Assembly: GCA_034667245.1 (NCBI GenBank)
Contig: JAXDKI010000175.1
Coordinates: 1-52,141, forward strand
Direction of reading: 5' to 3'
Length of the DNA stretch: 52,141 nucleotides
Origin: DATBFX01 sp034667245
GTDB taxonomy: Bacteria; Chloroflexota; Chloroflexia; Thermomicrobiales; UBA6265
Part shown: piece by piece, positions 40,022 through 48,487 of the stretch
Numbering within the stretch: the first letter of the stretch is position 1
Layout: the number at the start of each line of letters is the position of its first letter
Notes under the pieces: model-generated
The model's database searches: none
Told to the model about the DNA's origin: nothing
What the model saw: the letters and a program-made list of their open reading frames with translations, nothing else
Translations under genes and position numbers: made by a program

Positions 40022-40962
40022 CACTCGGCATCGCCAACGCTTCTGACGTCGAGCGCATCCCGAAGGCCGTCGCCGAAGAGGTTGAGCGCGAGCACGGTGA
40101 GGACGATCGCCAGTCCGGGGAAGACGCTGATCCACCAGGCCTGCCGGACGAAATCCCGCCCCTCGTTCAGCGCCATCCCCCAGGTTGGCGTCGACGGGTT
40201 CACGCCCAGCCCGATGAACGTCAGCGCCGCCTCGGCCAGAATCCCCAGGCCGACCGCGAACGTCGTCTGGACGATGATCGGCGCCGCCATGTTCGGCAGG
40301 ATGTGCCCGAACATGATCCGCCGGTCGGTCGCGCCGATCGACCGCGCCGCGGTCGTGTAGTCCTCTTCACGCAGACTCAATACCTGCGATCGCACGATCC
40401 GCGCGAAGTCGTCCAGGTACGCCACCGCGATCGCGACCACGACGTTGCGAAACCCTGCCCCGAAGACCGCGACCATCGCCACCGCCAGCACGATCACCGG
40501 GAAAGCCCAGAGCAGATCGATCATCCGCATGATCAGGCTGTCGAGCCAACCGCCGTAGTACCCCGCCACCAGCCCGAGCAACACCCCGACCGCCATTGCC
40601 GACAGCGCCGCCAGCAATCCCACCGTAAACGAGACGCGCGTGCCGACGATCACCCGGCTCAGCAGATCCCGCCCGAACGAGTCCGTCCCCATCGGGTGCG
40701 ACCAACTCGGCGAGGCAAACAGATCGTAGTCGTCCGCCAGGGGATCGTACGGCGCGATCACCGGTCCAATCGCGGCCACGAGCGCCAGCAGACCGACGAA
40801 GACCAGACCGAGCAACGCCTTGCGCTCCCGGCGCAATCGGCGCCAGAATCGATTCCCGACCGCGGCCCGCCGGCGCTCGGCCAGGACCGTGAGGCGATCC
40901 TCGGCCGCCAACTCGCGCTGTCCGATCGCGCCGGGGCGGTCGGCGCTCGCCTCCCTAGCCAT
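40021..40962 (-). CDS. ABC transporter permease, DppC/OppC type
   Basis: Membrane subunit of 313 residues. An unusually long charged N-terminal tail of about 48 residues (RLTVLAERRRAAVGNRFWRR) precedes the first membrane helix. SHPMGTDSFGRDLLSRVIVG is the DppC signature, the EAA loop is AARSIGATDRRIMFGHILPN, and the end is GDGLRDALDVRSVGDAE. Its start overlaps the DppB-type stop by 8 bases, so translation is coupled. It is the last gene of the third Dpp-type set. Confidence 0.92.
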   Translation of the reverse strand: MAREASADRPGAIGQRELAAEDRLTVLAERRRAAVGNRFWRRLRRERKALLGLVFVGLLALVAAIGPVIAPYDPLADDYDLFASPSWSHPMGTDSFGRDLLSRVIVGTRVSFTVGLLAALSAMAVGVLLGLVAGYYGGWLDSLIMRMIDLLWAFPVIVLAVAMVAVFGAGFRNVVVAIAVAYLDDFARIVRSQVLSLREEDYTTAARSIGATDRRIMFGHILPNMAAPIIVQTTFAVGLGILAEAALTFIGLGVNPSTPTWGMALNEGRDFVRQAWWISVFPGLAIVLTVLALNLFGDGLRDALDVRSVGDAE

Positions 40963-41902
40963 ACTTGATCCTCGGATCGAGGACGGTGTAGACGATGTCC
41001 ACGATCAGGTTAGCCAGGACGAACGTGACCGTCGTCAGCAGGATCACCCCCTGCACGATCGGGTAGTCCTTGTCGAAGATCGCGCCGACCAGAATCCGGC
41101 CCAGACCACGGATTGAGAAGACCGTCTCGACGACGACCGCACCGCTCAACAACAGCGCCAGCTGAATCCCGGCCACCGTCACCACCGGGATCATCGCGTT
41201 CCGGAGCGCGTGCCGAACGATCACGCCCCGCTCCGAGACCCCCTTCGCCCGCGCCGTCCGGATGTAGTCGCTGTTCAACACCTCCAGCAAGCCGGCCCGC
41301 ACAAACCGCATCAGGATCGCCGCGTAGCCCGCGCCGATCGCCAGACTCGGCAGCAGCAGGTGCTCGAACCAGGCCCGCAACCCGTCCTCGCCGATCGGCG
41401 AGTAGCCGACCGCCGGCAACCACTGCAGCTTGACGGCAAAGATCAAAATCAGGATGATCCCGAACCAGAACCCGGGCATGCTGACGCCGACAAAGGCGAC
41501 GACACTCGCCACGTAGTCGACCGCCGAGTTTCGACGCAGCGCCGAGACGATCCCCGCCGGCACCGCGATCAGCACCGCCAGCGCGAACGAGAGCGCCGCC
41601 AGGCTCATCGTCTTCGGCAACCCAGTCTTGATCGCACTCATCACCGGCTCGGGCGACGAGATCGACGTGCCCAAATCCCCGGTCAGCACGTTGCCGGCCC
41701 ACTTCGCATACTGGACGTAGATCGGCTGATCTAGCCCCAGCTTTCGCCGCAGTGCCGTCGCCGCCTCCGGCGTGTACTCGGGCCCCAACATCACCACGAC
41801 CGGATCGCCCGGCACCAGACGCAGCATGAAAAAGACGAGGGTGGCGCACCCCCAGATGATGAACACCGCATGGATCAACCGCCGGAGGATGTACTGGGCC
41901 AC
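40955..41902 (-). CDS. ABC transporter permease, DppB/OppB type
   Basis: Membrane subunit of 315 residues opening MAQYILRRLIHAVFIIWGCA and LVPGDPVVVMLGPEYTPEAA, with EAA loop RTARAKGVSERGVIVRHALR and the end VLDPRIKYG. It pairs with the overlapping DppC-type gene. A hairpin-bearing gap of 113 bp separates it from the upstream receptor gene on the same strand. Confidence 0.92.
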   Translation of the reverse strand: MAQYILRRLIHAVFIIWGCATLVFFMLRLVPGDPVVVMLGPEYTPEAATALRRKLGLDQPIYVQYAKWAGNVLTGDLGTSISSPEPVMSAIKTGLPKTMSLAALSFALAVLIAVPAGIVSALRRNSAVDYVASVVAFVGVSMPGFWFGIILILIFAVKLQWLPAVGYSPIGEDGLRAWFEHLLLPSLAIGAGYAAILMRFVRAGLLEVLNSDYIRTARAKGVSERGVIVRHALRNAMIPVVTVAGIQLALLLSGAVVVETVFSIRGLGRILVGAIFDKDYPIVQGVILLTTVTFVLANLIVDIVYTVLDPRIKYG

Positions 41903-41954
41903 GGCGCCACTCCCAAGTTCGAGTGGGGAAACGCGCTCATGAACGCGGCATGCT

Positions 41955-41984
41955 CCCCCTTTCCCCTAAAGTTGGGAAAGGGGG
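41955..41984 (-). terminator. Intercistronic hairpin after the third receptor gene
   Basis: CCCCCTTTCCC and GGGAAAGGGGG pair perfectly over 11 bp around an 8-base loop, 32 bases after the receptor stop and before the DppB-type gene of the same operon. Like the hairpin at 12631-12661, it could hold receptor mRNA at a higher level than permease mRNA. Confidence 0.6.
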
Positions 41985-42015
41985 TTTGGGGGGATAGAGG
42001 GCCCTACTCGCGCCC

Positions 42016-43653
42016 CTACTTATCGAGCCACACCGACTCGAGGTAGCGCATCTCCGGGATCGGGACGTAGCCCTTCACCGCGTTCGCGAAGGCGACGACG
42101 TCGGGCGTGTGGTAGAGGAAGGCGTAGGCGACGTCCTGCGCCGTTGCCGCCTGGATCTGCTGGAAGAGCTTGGCCCTGTCTTCCTGAACCGCCGTAGCGC
42201 GGGTCTGTTCCAGCATCTGGTCCACGGTCGGGTTGTTGTAGCCGTACGTATTCCACGGCCCCTCCGAGTAGAAGAAGTTCCAGTGGCCGTCGTCCGGGTC
42301 GGCGTCGACCACGCTGCCGTTGACGATCCAGTCGAAGTCCTTCGCCAGCCAGCGCTCGTTCCAGGCCGCCTGCTGCAGCAACTCGATCTGCATCTCGATG
42401 CCGACATCCCGCATCTGGCTCTGGAGAACCTCGGCGACCCGGTTGTTGCCCTGGGCGAACATCAGGGTCGGTTTTGCACCCTTGACGCCGGTCTGCTCCA
42501 CGGCCGCGGTCGCCGCCTCCTTATCGAACGCCTGCGGATTCTCGACCTGATCCGGCGGCAGGTAGGCGAACCCGAAGGCCGGCGCGATCGCCCCGACGCT
42601 CGGTTGGGCGAGACCGAAGAGCGCCTTCGAGATCAGGTCCTCGCGATCGATCGCCTTCGCGACCGCCATCCGCGCTTCGACCGTGTCCCACGGCGGACGC
42701 GCGTAGTTCATCGTCAAACCGACCCAGTTCGTCCCCTGCACTTCGACGACCGTGACGTCGCCATTCCCCTTCAGCTGCTCGACGCCGACCGCCGGCGCGA
42801 TGTCGAGCATGTCGACATCGCCCGCTTCCAGCGCGCTGACCATACTCGACGGCTCGGGGATGATCGTCACGTCGATTCCATCGACGTGTGACCGACCGCC
42901 ATACCAATCGTCGAACGCCACGAGTTTGAACCCACTCGCGAGATCGACCCCCTCCGGCACGATCTTGAACGGCCCGCAACCGATCGGCGTGATCCCGAAC
43001 TGCTCGTCCCCTAGCTCGTCGATCGCCCGCTTGGAGATGGGCGTCAGGGCTCGGCCCGGCCCGCGGCTGCAGGCGGTCGCCAGGAACGGCGCGTAGGGCG
43101 CGCTCATCTTGATGAGGAAGGTGAGTTCGTCGGGGGCGGTCGCTTCGGTCACCAGGCTGAGCTTGTTGGCGTGGGGCGAGGCGAAGTCGGCGTTGGTCGT
43201 CCGCTGGTAGGTGTAGACGAGGTCGTTCGCGTTCAAGGGATCGCCGTTGTGGAAGCTCAGACCCTGGCGGAGCTTGAAGGTGTACTGCATCCCGTCCGGC
43301 GCGACCTCCCACGTTTCAGCGAGGTCGGCCACGAGCCCGAGCTGCTCGTCGAACTGGACGAGACTGGAGAAGAGGTTCGAGACGATCTCACCGGCGACGA
43401 TCCCGAGGTTGACCTGCGCGGGATCGAGGGTCGGGATCTGGCTGATCCCGAAACCGAGCCTCAGCGTCCCACCCTTCTTCGCCTCTTGCCGCGCGATGCG
43501 GAGCCGCCGCTCACCGACGCCGCCCGCCGCGCTCGCCTCGAAGGCGGCCAGGCGACCGGCGAAACCGAAGGCCCCCGTCGCCGCGGCCAGCTTCATCATC
43601 GTCCGCCGCGAGACGCGCGGCCCGCTCAAGACACTCCAATCGATCCGGGTCAT
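42016..43653 (-). CDS. ABC transporter substrate-binding protein, family 5
   Basis: Extracytoplasmic receptor of 545 residues, first gene of the third Dpp-type set. A Tat-type signal (VSRRTMMKLAAATGAFGFAG) is followed by GGTLRLGFGISQIPTLDPAQ; the family signature is in YTFKLRQGLSFHNGDPLNAN, and TVEARMAVAKAIDREDLISK is the second conserved block. The ATG has AGAGGAGGAG about 7 bases upstream. The upstream gene is a degraded FadR/GntR regulator, whose usual ligands are carboxylic or sugar acids, so an acid cargo is possible. Confidence 0.9.
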   Translation of the reverse strand: MTRIDWSVLSGPRVSRRTMMKLAAATGAFGFAGRLAAFEASAAGGVGERRLRIARQEAKKGGTLRLGFGISQIPTLDPAQVNLGIVAGEIVSNLFSSLVQFDEQLGLVADLAETWEVAPDGMQYTFKLRQGLSFHNGDPLNANDLVYTYQRTTNADFASPHANKLSLVTEATAPDELTFLIKMSAPYAPFLATACSRGPGRALTPISKRAIDELGDEQFGITPIGCGPFKIVPEGVDLASGFKLVAFDDWYGGRSHVDGIDVTIIPEPSSMVSALEAGDVDMLDIAPAVGVEQLKGNGDVTVVEVQGTNWVGLTMNYARPPWDTVEARMAVAKAIDREDLISKALFGLAQPSVGAIAPAFGFAYLPPDQVENPQAFDKEAATAAVEQTGVKGAKPTLMFAQGNNRVAEVLQSQMRDVGIEMQIELLQQAAWNERWLAKDFDWIVNGSVVDADPDDGHWNFFYSEGPWNTYGYNNPTVDQMLEQTRATAVQEDRAKLFQQIQAATAQDVAYAFLYHTPDVVAFANAVKGYVPIPEMRYLESVWLDK

Positions 43654-43986
43654 CTGGCGCTCCTCCTCTGGGGCGTGACTGTCGTCACCATTCGCCGCAC
43701 CACCGACGCCGGGGCCGGCGCATCTGCCGTTTGAGCCGAGCGTTCTCGAGTCTGACCGGTATCGGTTGTTAGCCTCCTTTCACGAGCCGTACATCGGCAC
43801 GAGTCGTCAGTCGTCAGTCGTCAGTCGTCAGAACGAGGAGCGAGATCGCTCTCGTTTCCGCGATGCAGCATCTCTTCGAACTTCTCGGCTACTGACGACT
43901 GACGACTCCGTCATACTGGAGATTCCTCGCCCGGCCAGCAGCAACGAGCCGATCAATTCCACGACGCGAACCGCGACCGCGTTGCG
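43654..43986. other. Gap of 333 bp holding a regulator remnant and a palindromic element
   Basis: No intact gene. From 43986 down to about 43909 the minus strand still encodes, in frame with the GntR gene beyond its TAA, RNAVAVRVVELIGSLLLAGR, which resembles the continuing FCD domain. Palindromic element 2 follows at 43801-43908. The remainder (43654-43800) is the leader of the receptor gene; I could not identify a clear promoter in it. Confidence 0.6.
43801..43908. repeat. GTCG-heptad palindromic element 2 (108 bp)
   Basis: Left arm 43801-43831 is GAGTCG, three TCAGTCG units and TCAG. Right arm 43892-43908 is the reverse complement of GAGTCG-TCAGTCG-TCAG, so 17 bp pair perfectly and the left arm has two extra heptads. 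The interior holds AACGAGGAGCGA with TCGCTCTCGTT, a nested stem with one bulged base. CAGAACG following the left arm is shared with element 1. Confidence 0.85.
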
Positions 43987-44475
43987 TTAGGCGTATGCAC
44001 GTGCTGTGTGGAAATCACGACCGAGCCCGAGCGAAACATCCTCGCGGTCGAGCGCCGCTTCCTGGCGATCCACGAGTCCATCAATGGCGGCCAGGTCTTC
44101 GCCGGTTGCCCGGAGCGCCGCACGAGCCGCGATCTCCGGCTCCACGATCAATCTGATCTCCCAGAGATCGCCGACGGTGTCCCCCGGCGCCTGGAGCACC
44201 AGGGCCAGCGGTGAGACGGCGTCGCAGGAGACGGCGTCGCGGACAAAGGTGCCGCCCCCGTGGTGCGACTCGACCAGTCCGGCGCTCTCCATCGTCCGCA
44301 ACGCCTCGCGCAACGACGAGCGGCTAACCCGCAGCTGGTCGGCCAGCTCCCGCTCCGGTGGGAGCCGACCGCCGGCACGGAACCGGCCCTGGCGGATCAC
44401 CTCGCAGAGCTGAAGCACGATCTGGTGCGACAGCCGTGAACGCCGTACCGGTTCGACGAGAGCCCCGTTGCTCAT
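43987..44475 (-). pseudogene. FadR/GntR-family transcriptional regulator, truncated by a nonsense codon
   Basis: Encodes 162 residues where FadR-subfamily members have about 230. The wHTH domain is intact: LSHQIVLQLCEVIRQGRFRA, GGRLPPERELADQLRVSRSS and LREALRTMESAGLVESHHGG. The FCD effector domain starts at about 95 (LWEIRLIVEPEIAARAALRA) but stops at a TAA after FHTARAYA, exactly where the family continues (FH-x(2)-IA-x-AT-x-N). The same frame continues past the stop with FCD-like sequence until palindromic element 2. The effector domain is therefore incomplete; a DNA-binding fragment may still be made. It stands upstream of, and in line with, the third Dpp-type set that it probably once regulated. 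Confidence 0.65.
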
Positions 44476-44494
44476 CTCACATCCGGCGGTTCAC

Positions 44495-44505
44495 TGGTTG
44501 GACCA
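44495..44505. promoter_or_regulatory. FadR-type operator upstream of the GntR gene
   Basis: TGGTTGGACCA fits the FadR-subfamily operator consensus TNGTNNNACNA at every fixed position and lies 20 bases upstream of the regulator ATG, the usual place for autoregulation. It is short, so chance occurrence is possible. Confidence 0.45.
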
Positions 44506-44594
44506 ATCGCGATGCGGACACCTTACCGCCGCCTGGCCGCAGTGTCAATCGCCCGGTTTCCGTAAGGACCGCCCCTCAAATCGGGCCGGCCGTA

Positions 44595-44623
44595 TTGACA
44601 ACGAACTCACACTGAGATATTTG
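44595..44623 (+). promoter_or_regulatory. Candidate promoter of the pyruvate phosphate dikinase gene
   Basis: A perfect TTGACA is followed after 17 bases by TATTTG (3 of 6 matches, within an AT-rich run). The transcript would start near 44630, about 60 bases before the ATG at 44689. Confidence 0.45.
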
Positions 44624-44688
44624 ATTGTTTGTTATTCGAATGGTCGGGCGCGACGGCCGACGACCGATCTCCAGGGAGGTGTGCCACG

Positions 44689-47403
44689 ATGCCCCGATGG
44701 ATCCAACTCTTTCATCAAGGATCTGCCGACGATCGCGATCGGCTCGGCGGCAAGGGCGCCAACCTCGCCGAGATGACGAATCTCGGACTGCCGGTCCCAC
44801 CGGGCTTCACGATTACGACCAACGCCTGCCGCGCCTATCTCGAGAACGATCGGCGCACCCCCTCCGGATTGTGGGACGAAGTCCGGAACGCTCTCGCCGA
44901 GGTCGAGCGCCGGACCAACCGTCGGTTCGGTGACCCCGCGTGCCCCCTCCTCCTCTCCGTCCGCTCCGGCGCCAAGCATTCGATGCCCGGCATGATGGAC
45001 ACCGTCCTGAACATCGGCTTGACCGACGCCACCCTCCCCGGTCTGGCTGCGCTCTACGACGAGCGGCTCGCCCTCGACTGCGCCCGTCGCCTGCAGCAGA
45101 TGTTCGGCACCGTCGTCCTCGGTCTCCCAGCTCGCGAGTACGAAGCGGTCCTCGCCAAATTCGCGGGAGTTGGCGGGCAGACCGATCGGCTGGACCTCAC
45201 CGCCCGCCGGCAATTGCTCGCCGCTTTCACGGCGATCCCCGTTCTGCACGGTCTCGCGATTCCCGACGACCCCTTCGCTCACCTGGAACAGGCGATCACG
45301 GCCGTTTTCGCCTCCTGGAACACACTCCGCGCCGTCGCCTACCGCCGCTCCCAGGGCATCGCCGACGATCTGGGGACCGCCGTCAACGTTCAGGCGATGG
45401 TCTTCGGCAACGTTGGCGCCGACAGTGCCACCGGCGTCGCCTTCACCCGCGATCCCAACACCGGCGCGGCAGGCCTCTTCGGCGAGGTTCTCGTCGACGC
45501 GCAGGGTGAAGACGTCGTCGCCGGTATTCGCACCCCGCAGCCGATCGCGTCGATGGCAGCCGAGCCTCGCTTACGCCCGGCGTACGACCAACTCCTCGAG
45601 ATCGCCGACCGACTCGAGCGCCATTTCCGGGACATGCAGGACATGGAGTTCACGGTCGAGCGCGGCAAGCTCTGGCTCCTCCAGACGCGAACCGGCAAGC
45701 GGACCGCACAAGCTGCGATCCGGATCGCGATCGACCAAGCCGAGGAAGGACTCATCGACCGCGCGGCGGCGGTGCGACGGGTCGAACCGGCGCAACTCGA
45801 ACGCCAACTCCACCCGAACCTCGACGAGTCGCAGCCCCTCTCCGTGATCGCGACCGGACTGCCCGCCAGCCCCGGCGCGGCCAGCGGTCGGGTCGTTTTC
45901 GACCCACTTGAGGCACGGCAACGCGGCGAGCAAGGCGAGGCGGTCATCCTGGTCCGTCGGGAAACCTCAGCCGACGACTTCCCGGGCATGGAACGGGCGC
46001 AGGGCATCCTGACAGCGCGCGGCGGAATGACCTCCCACGCGGCCGTCGTCGCCCGCGGGATCGGCAAACCGGCCGTCACCGGGTGCGCCGAGATCGAGAT
46101 CGACGAGGCGAGCGGCACCTTCACCGCCGGCGAGGTCGTCGTGCACGAAGGCGACGAGTTGACGATCGACGGTTCCACCGGGCGCGTCATCCTCGGCCAC
46201 GTTCGGACGATCCCGGCCGGTCTCGGCGGCGAGACGGCGAAACTCCTCGCCTGGGCCGACCGGTTCCGGCACCTGGCCGTCCGCGCGAACGCCGACACGC
46301 CCGCCGACGCCGCGCGAGCTCGCGAGTTCGGCGCCGAAGGCATTGGTCTCTGCCGCACCGAGCACATGTTCTTCGGCGACGGCCGGATCGACCTCGTCCG
46401 CGACATGATCCTTGCCGAATCGACGAGCGAGCGCGAGCAGGTGCTGGTCGCGCTGGAGGCGCTTCAGGTCGAGGACTTTGCCGGCATCTTCCGCGCCATG
46501 GACGGCTACCCGGTGACGATCCGGACCCTCGATCCTCCCCTGCACGAGTTCCTCCCCCGAGACGACGAGGAGGTCGCTCGCTTCGCGACCCGGCGTGGCC
46601 TCACGACCGCCGAGGTTCGAACACGGATCGACGCCCACCGCGAGTCGAATCCGATGCTCGGACACCGGGGCTGCCGGCTGGGGATCACCTTCCCCGAGAT
46701 CACGGCGATGCAGGCGCGCGCCGTCTACCGCGCCGCCCTTGACTGCACCGCTGACGGGGTCATCGTCGAACCCGAGGTGATGATCCCCTTCGTCTCGGAT
46801 GCCGAGGAACTACGGCTGCAGCGCGAGGTCGTTGTCAGCGTAGCGGAGCGACTGTTTGCGGAGACGGGTCGGCGCGTCCCCGTCAAGATCGGCACGATGA
46901 TCGAGGTGCCGCGGGCCGCCCTTCTCGCCGATCGGATCGCCGCCCATGCCGATTTCATCTCGTTCGGCACCAACGACCTGACGCAGACGACTTTCGGTCT
47001 GAGCCGCGACGACTCCGGTCGCTTCCTGCCGGACTACGTCGCCCAGGGCATCCTTCCCAGCGACCCGTTTCAGACGCTCGACCGCTCCGGCGTCGGCCGC
47101 TTGATCGAGATCGCCACCACACTCGGCTACCAGGCCCGACCGGATCTCAAAGTCGGTCTCTGCGGCGAGCATGGCGGGGAACCGTCCGCCGTCGCCTTCT
47201 GCGACGACCTCGGCATCGACTACGTCAGCTGCTCGCCCTATCGGGTACCGATCGCTCGGTTGGCCGCAGCACAGGCCGCCCTGGCCTCACCAGACGGGTC
47301 CAGTTCCCTTAGCGACGGCAGGATCGAAGGCGCGGCGGAGTCGGAGCAGGAACGATCGTTTGCCCACGTCGGGGACGGCAACGCCATCGGGTATCTGGAT
47401 TAG
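44689..47403 (+). CDS. ppdK: Pyruvate, phosphate dikinase
   Basis: Cytosolic enzyme interconverting pyruvate, ATP and phosphate with phosphoenolpyruvate, AMP and pyrophosphate; 904 residues. The ATP-grasp region carries LGGKGANLAEMTNLGLPVPP, SVRSGAKHSMPGMMDTVLNI and GVAFTRDPNTG. The swivelling phosphohistidine is H450 in GGMTSHAAVVARG. The PEP-binding barrel has GLCRTEHMFF, NPMLGHRGCRLGI, SFGTNDLTQTTFG and the catalytic C825 in GLCGEHGGEP. About 40 residues after the barrel form an acidic, disordered-looking tail absent from typical PPDKs. I start at ATG 44689, preceded by GGGAGG; an upstream in-frame TTG at 44629 lies at the promoter. It probably supports gluconeogenesis or glycolytic flux. 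Confidence 0.96.
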   Translation: MPRWIQLFHQGSADDRDRLGGKGANLAEMTNLGLPVPPGFTITTNACRAYLENDRRTPSGLWDEVRNALAEVERRTNRRFGDPACPLLLSVRSGAKHSMPGMMDTVLNIGLTDATLPGLAALYDERLALDCARRLQQMFGTVVLGLPAREYEAVLAKFAGVGGQTDRLDLTARRQLLAAFTAIPVLHGLAIPDDPFAHLEQAITAVFASWNTLRAVAYRRSQGIADDLGTAVNVQAMVFGNVGADSATGVAFTRDPNTGAAGLFGEVLVDAQGEDVVAGIRTPQPIASMAAEPRLRPAYDQLLEIADRLERHFRDMQDMEFTVERGKLWLLQTRTGKRTAQAAIRIAIDQAEEGLIDRAAAVRRVEPAQLERQLHPNLDESQPLSVIATGLPASPGAASGRVVFDPLEARQRGEQGEAVILVRRETSADDFPGMERAQGILTARGGMTSHAAVVARGIGKPAVTGCAEIEIDEASGTFTAGEVVVHEGDELTIDGSTGRVILGHVRTIPAGLGGETAKLLAWADRFRHLAVRANADTPADAARAREFGAEGIGLCRTEHMFFGDGRIDLVRDMILAESTSEREQVLVALEALQVEDFAGIFRAMDGYPVTIRTLDPPLHEFLPRDDEEVARFATRRGLTTAEVRTRIDAHRESNPMLGHRGCRLGITFPEITAMQARAVYRAALDCTADGVIVEPEVMIPFVSDAEELRLQREVVVSVAERLFAETGRRVPVKIGTMIEVPRAALLADRIAAHADFISFGTNDLTQTTFGLSRDDSGRFLPDYVAQGILPSDPFQTLDRSGVGRLIEIATTLGYQARPDLKVGLCGEHGGEPSAVAFCDDLGIDYVSCSPYRVPIARLAAAQAALASPDGSSSLSDGRIEGAAESEQERSFAHVGDGNAIGYLD

Positions 47404-47435
47404 CCGGAGTCCGCTGGACAGCGTGCGGTGATGCA

Positions 47436-47464
47436 GCCGGGGCGGGGGCTTGTTTCGCCCCGGC
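47436..47464. terminator. Bidirectional hairpin between ppdK and the nucleotide-sugar cluster
   Basis: GCCGGGGCG and CGCCCCGGC pair perfectly over 9 bp with an 11-base loop, 32 bases after the ppdK stop and 12 bases from the stop of the convergent epimerase gene. Confidence 0.6.
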
Positions 47465-47476
47465 CCGTCGTCTCGA

Positions 47477-48487
47477 TTACACGCCGTAGAACGCGCGATA
47501 CCACGCCACAAACCGCGCCAGGCCATCCTCGATCGACGTCCGCGGCCGGAACCCGGTGGCCGCCTCCAAATCCTCGACGTCCGCATACGTCGCGAGCACA
47601 TCCCCCGCCTGCAGATCGACGAACCGCTTGATCGCTTCCTTGCCGATCTCTCGCTCCAGAATCTCGATGAAGCGCAAGAGCTCGACCGGCCGGTTGTTAC
47701 CGATGTTGTAGATGCGATACGGCGCGGACGACGTGCCCGGGTCTGGATGGTCGCCGCTCCAGTCAGGATTCGGATGCGGAAGCGTGTCGAGGCAGCGGAC
47801 GACGCCCTCGGCGATGTCGTCGATGTAGGTGAAGTCCCGCCTCATCTTGCCGTGGTTGTAGACGTCGATCGGTTTCCCCTCGACGATCGCCTTCGTGAAC
47901 GAGAAGTAGGCCATGTCGGGGCGACCCCATGGACCGTAGACGGTGAAGAAGCGGAGTCCGGTCGTCGGCAAGCGATAGAGATGGCTGTAGCTGTGCGCCA
48001 TCAACTCGTTCGCCTTCTTCGTCGCGGCGTAGAAGCTGACCGGGTGATCGACGTTGTCGTGGACCGAGAAAGGCACCTTCGTGTTCGCCCCATAGACGGA
48101 GCTCGACGAGGCAAAGACCAGGTGGGCGACTCCCGTTTGCCGGCAACCTTCCAGCACGTTCCCGAACCCAACGAGGTTGCTGTCGACATACGCGGCGGGG
48201 TTCGTCAGGGAGTAGCGAACGCCCGCCTGCGCCCCCAGGTGGACGACCGACTCCGGTCGCTCCTCGGCGAAGAGACGAGACATCCCCTCACGATCCGCCA
48301 AATCGAGCCGGTGGAACCGGAAACCCGGCTCGCTCGTCAATTGAGCGAGCCGGGCGTCTTTCAGGCGGGGGTCGTAATAGTCGTTGAGATTGTCGAGCCC
48401 GATCACCTCGTCGCCACGCGCCAGGAGGAGCTTGCCGACGTAGAGTCCGACGAAACCGGCGGCACCGGTGACCAGGACGCGACTCAT
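47477..48487 (-). CDS. UDP-glucuronate 4-epimerase-like NAD-dependent epimerase
   Basis: Cytosolic extended SDR, 336 residues, that likely converts UDP-glucuronate to UDP-galacturonate. NAD loop TGAAGFVGLYVGK (8-20), LDNLNDYYDPRLKDARLAQL (a signature of the CapI/GAE group), HLGAQAGVRYSLTNPAAYVD, catalytic serine in FASSSSVYG and Y/K in SFYAATKKANE, then FFTVYGPWGRPDMA. All of these match UDP-glucuronate 4-epimerases rather than GalE. The ATG overlaps the stop of the UDP-glucose dehydrogenase gene (ATGA), which supplies its substrate. The product would feed capsule or exopolysaccharide synthesis. Confidence 0.88.
   Translation of the reverse strand: MSRVLVTGAAGFVGLYVGKLLLARGDEVIGLDNLNDYYDPRLKDARLAQLTSEPGFRFHRLDLADREGMSRLFAEERPESVVHLGAQAGVRYSLTNPAAYVDSNLVGFGNVLEGCRQTGVAHLVFASSSSVYGANTKVPFSVHDNVDHPVSFYAATKKANELMAHSYSHLYRLPTTGLRFFTVYGPWGRPDMAYFSFTKAIVEGKPIDVYNHGKMRRDFTYIDDIAEGVVRCLDTLPHPNPDWSGDHPDPGTSSAPYRIYNIGNNRPVELLRFIEILEREIGKEAIKRFVDLQAGDVLATYADVEDLEAATGFRPRTSIEDGLARFVAWYRAFYGV

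Noticed and set aside
43654..43800. Further C-terminal part of the GntR regulator on the far side of element 2
   Set aside because: No FCD-like sequence in any minus-strand frame; this segment looks like leader DNA of the receptor gene.
43801..43908. Insertion sequence with transposase
   Set aside because: The element is about 110 bp, encodes no protein, and I see no target-site duplication; at most a non-autonomous element.
44629..44688. Twenty extra N-terminal residues of the pyruvate phosphate dikinase
   Set aside because: They would start at a TTG at the promoter, have no ribosome site and no similarity to PPDK, which begins naturally at 44689.
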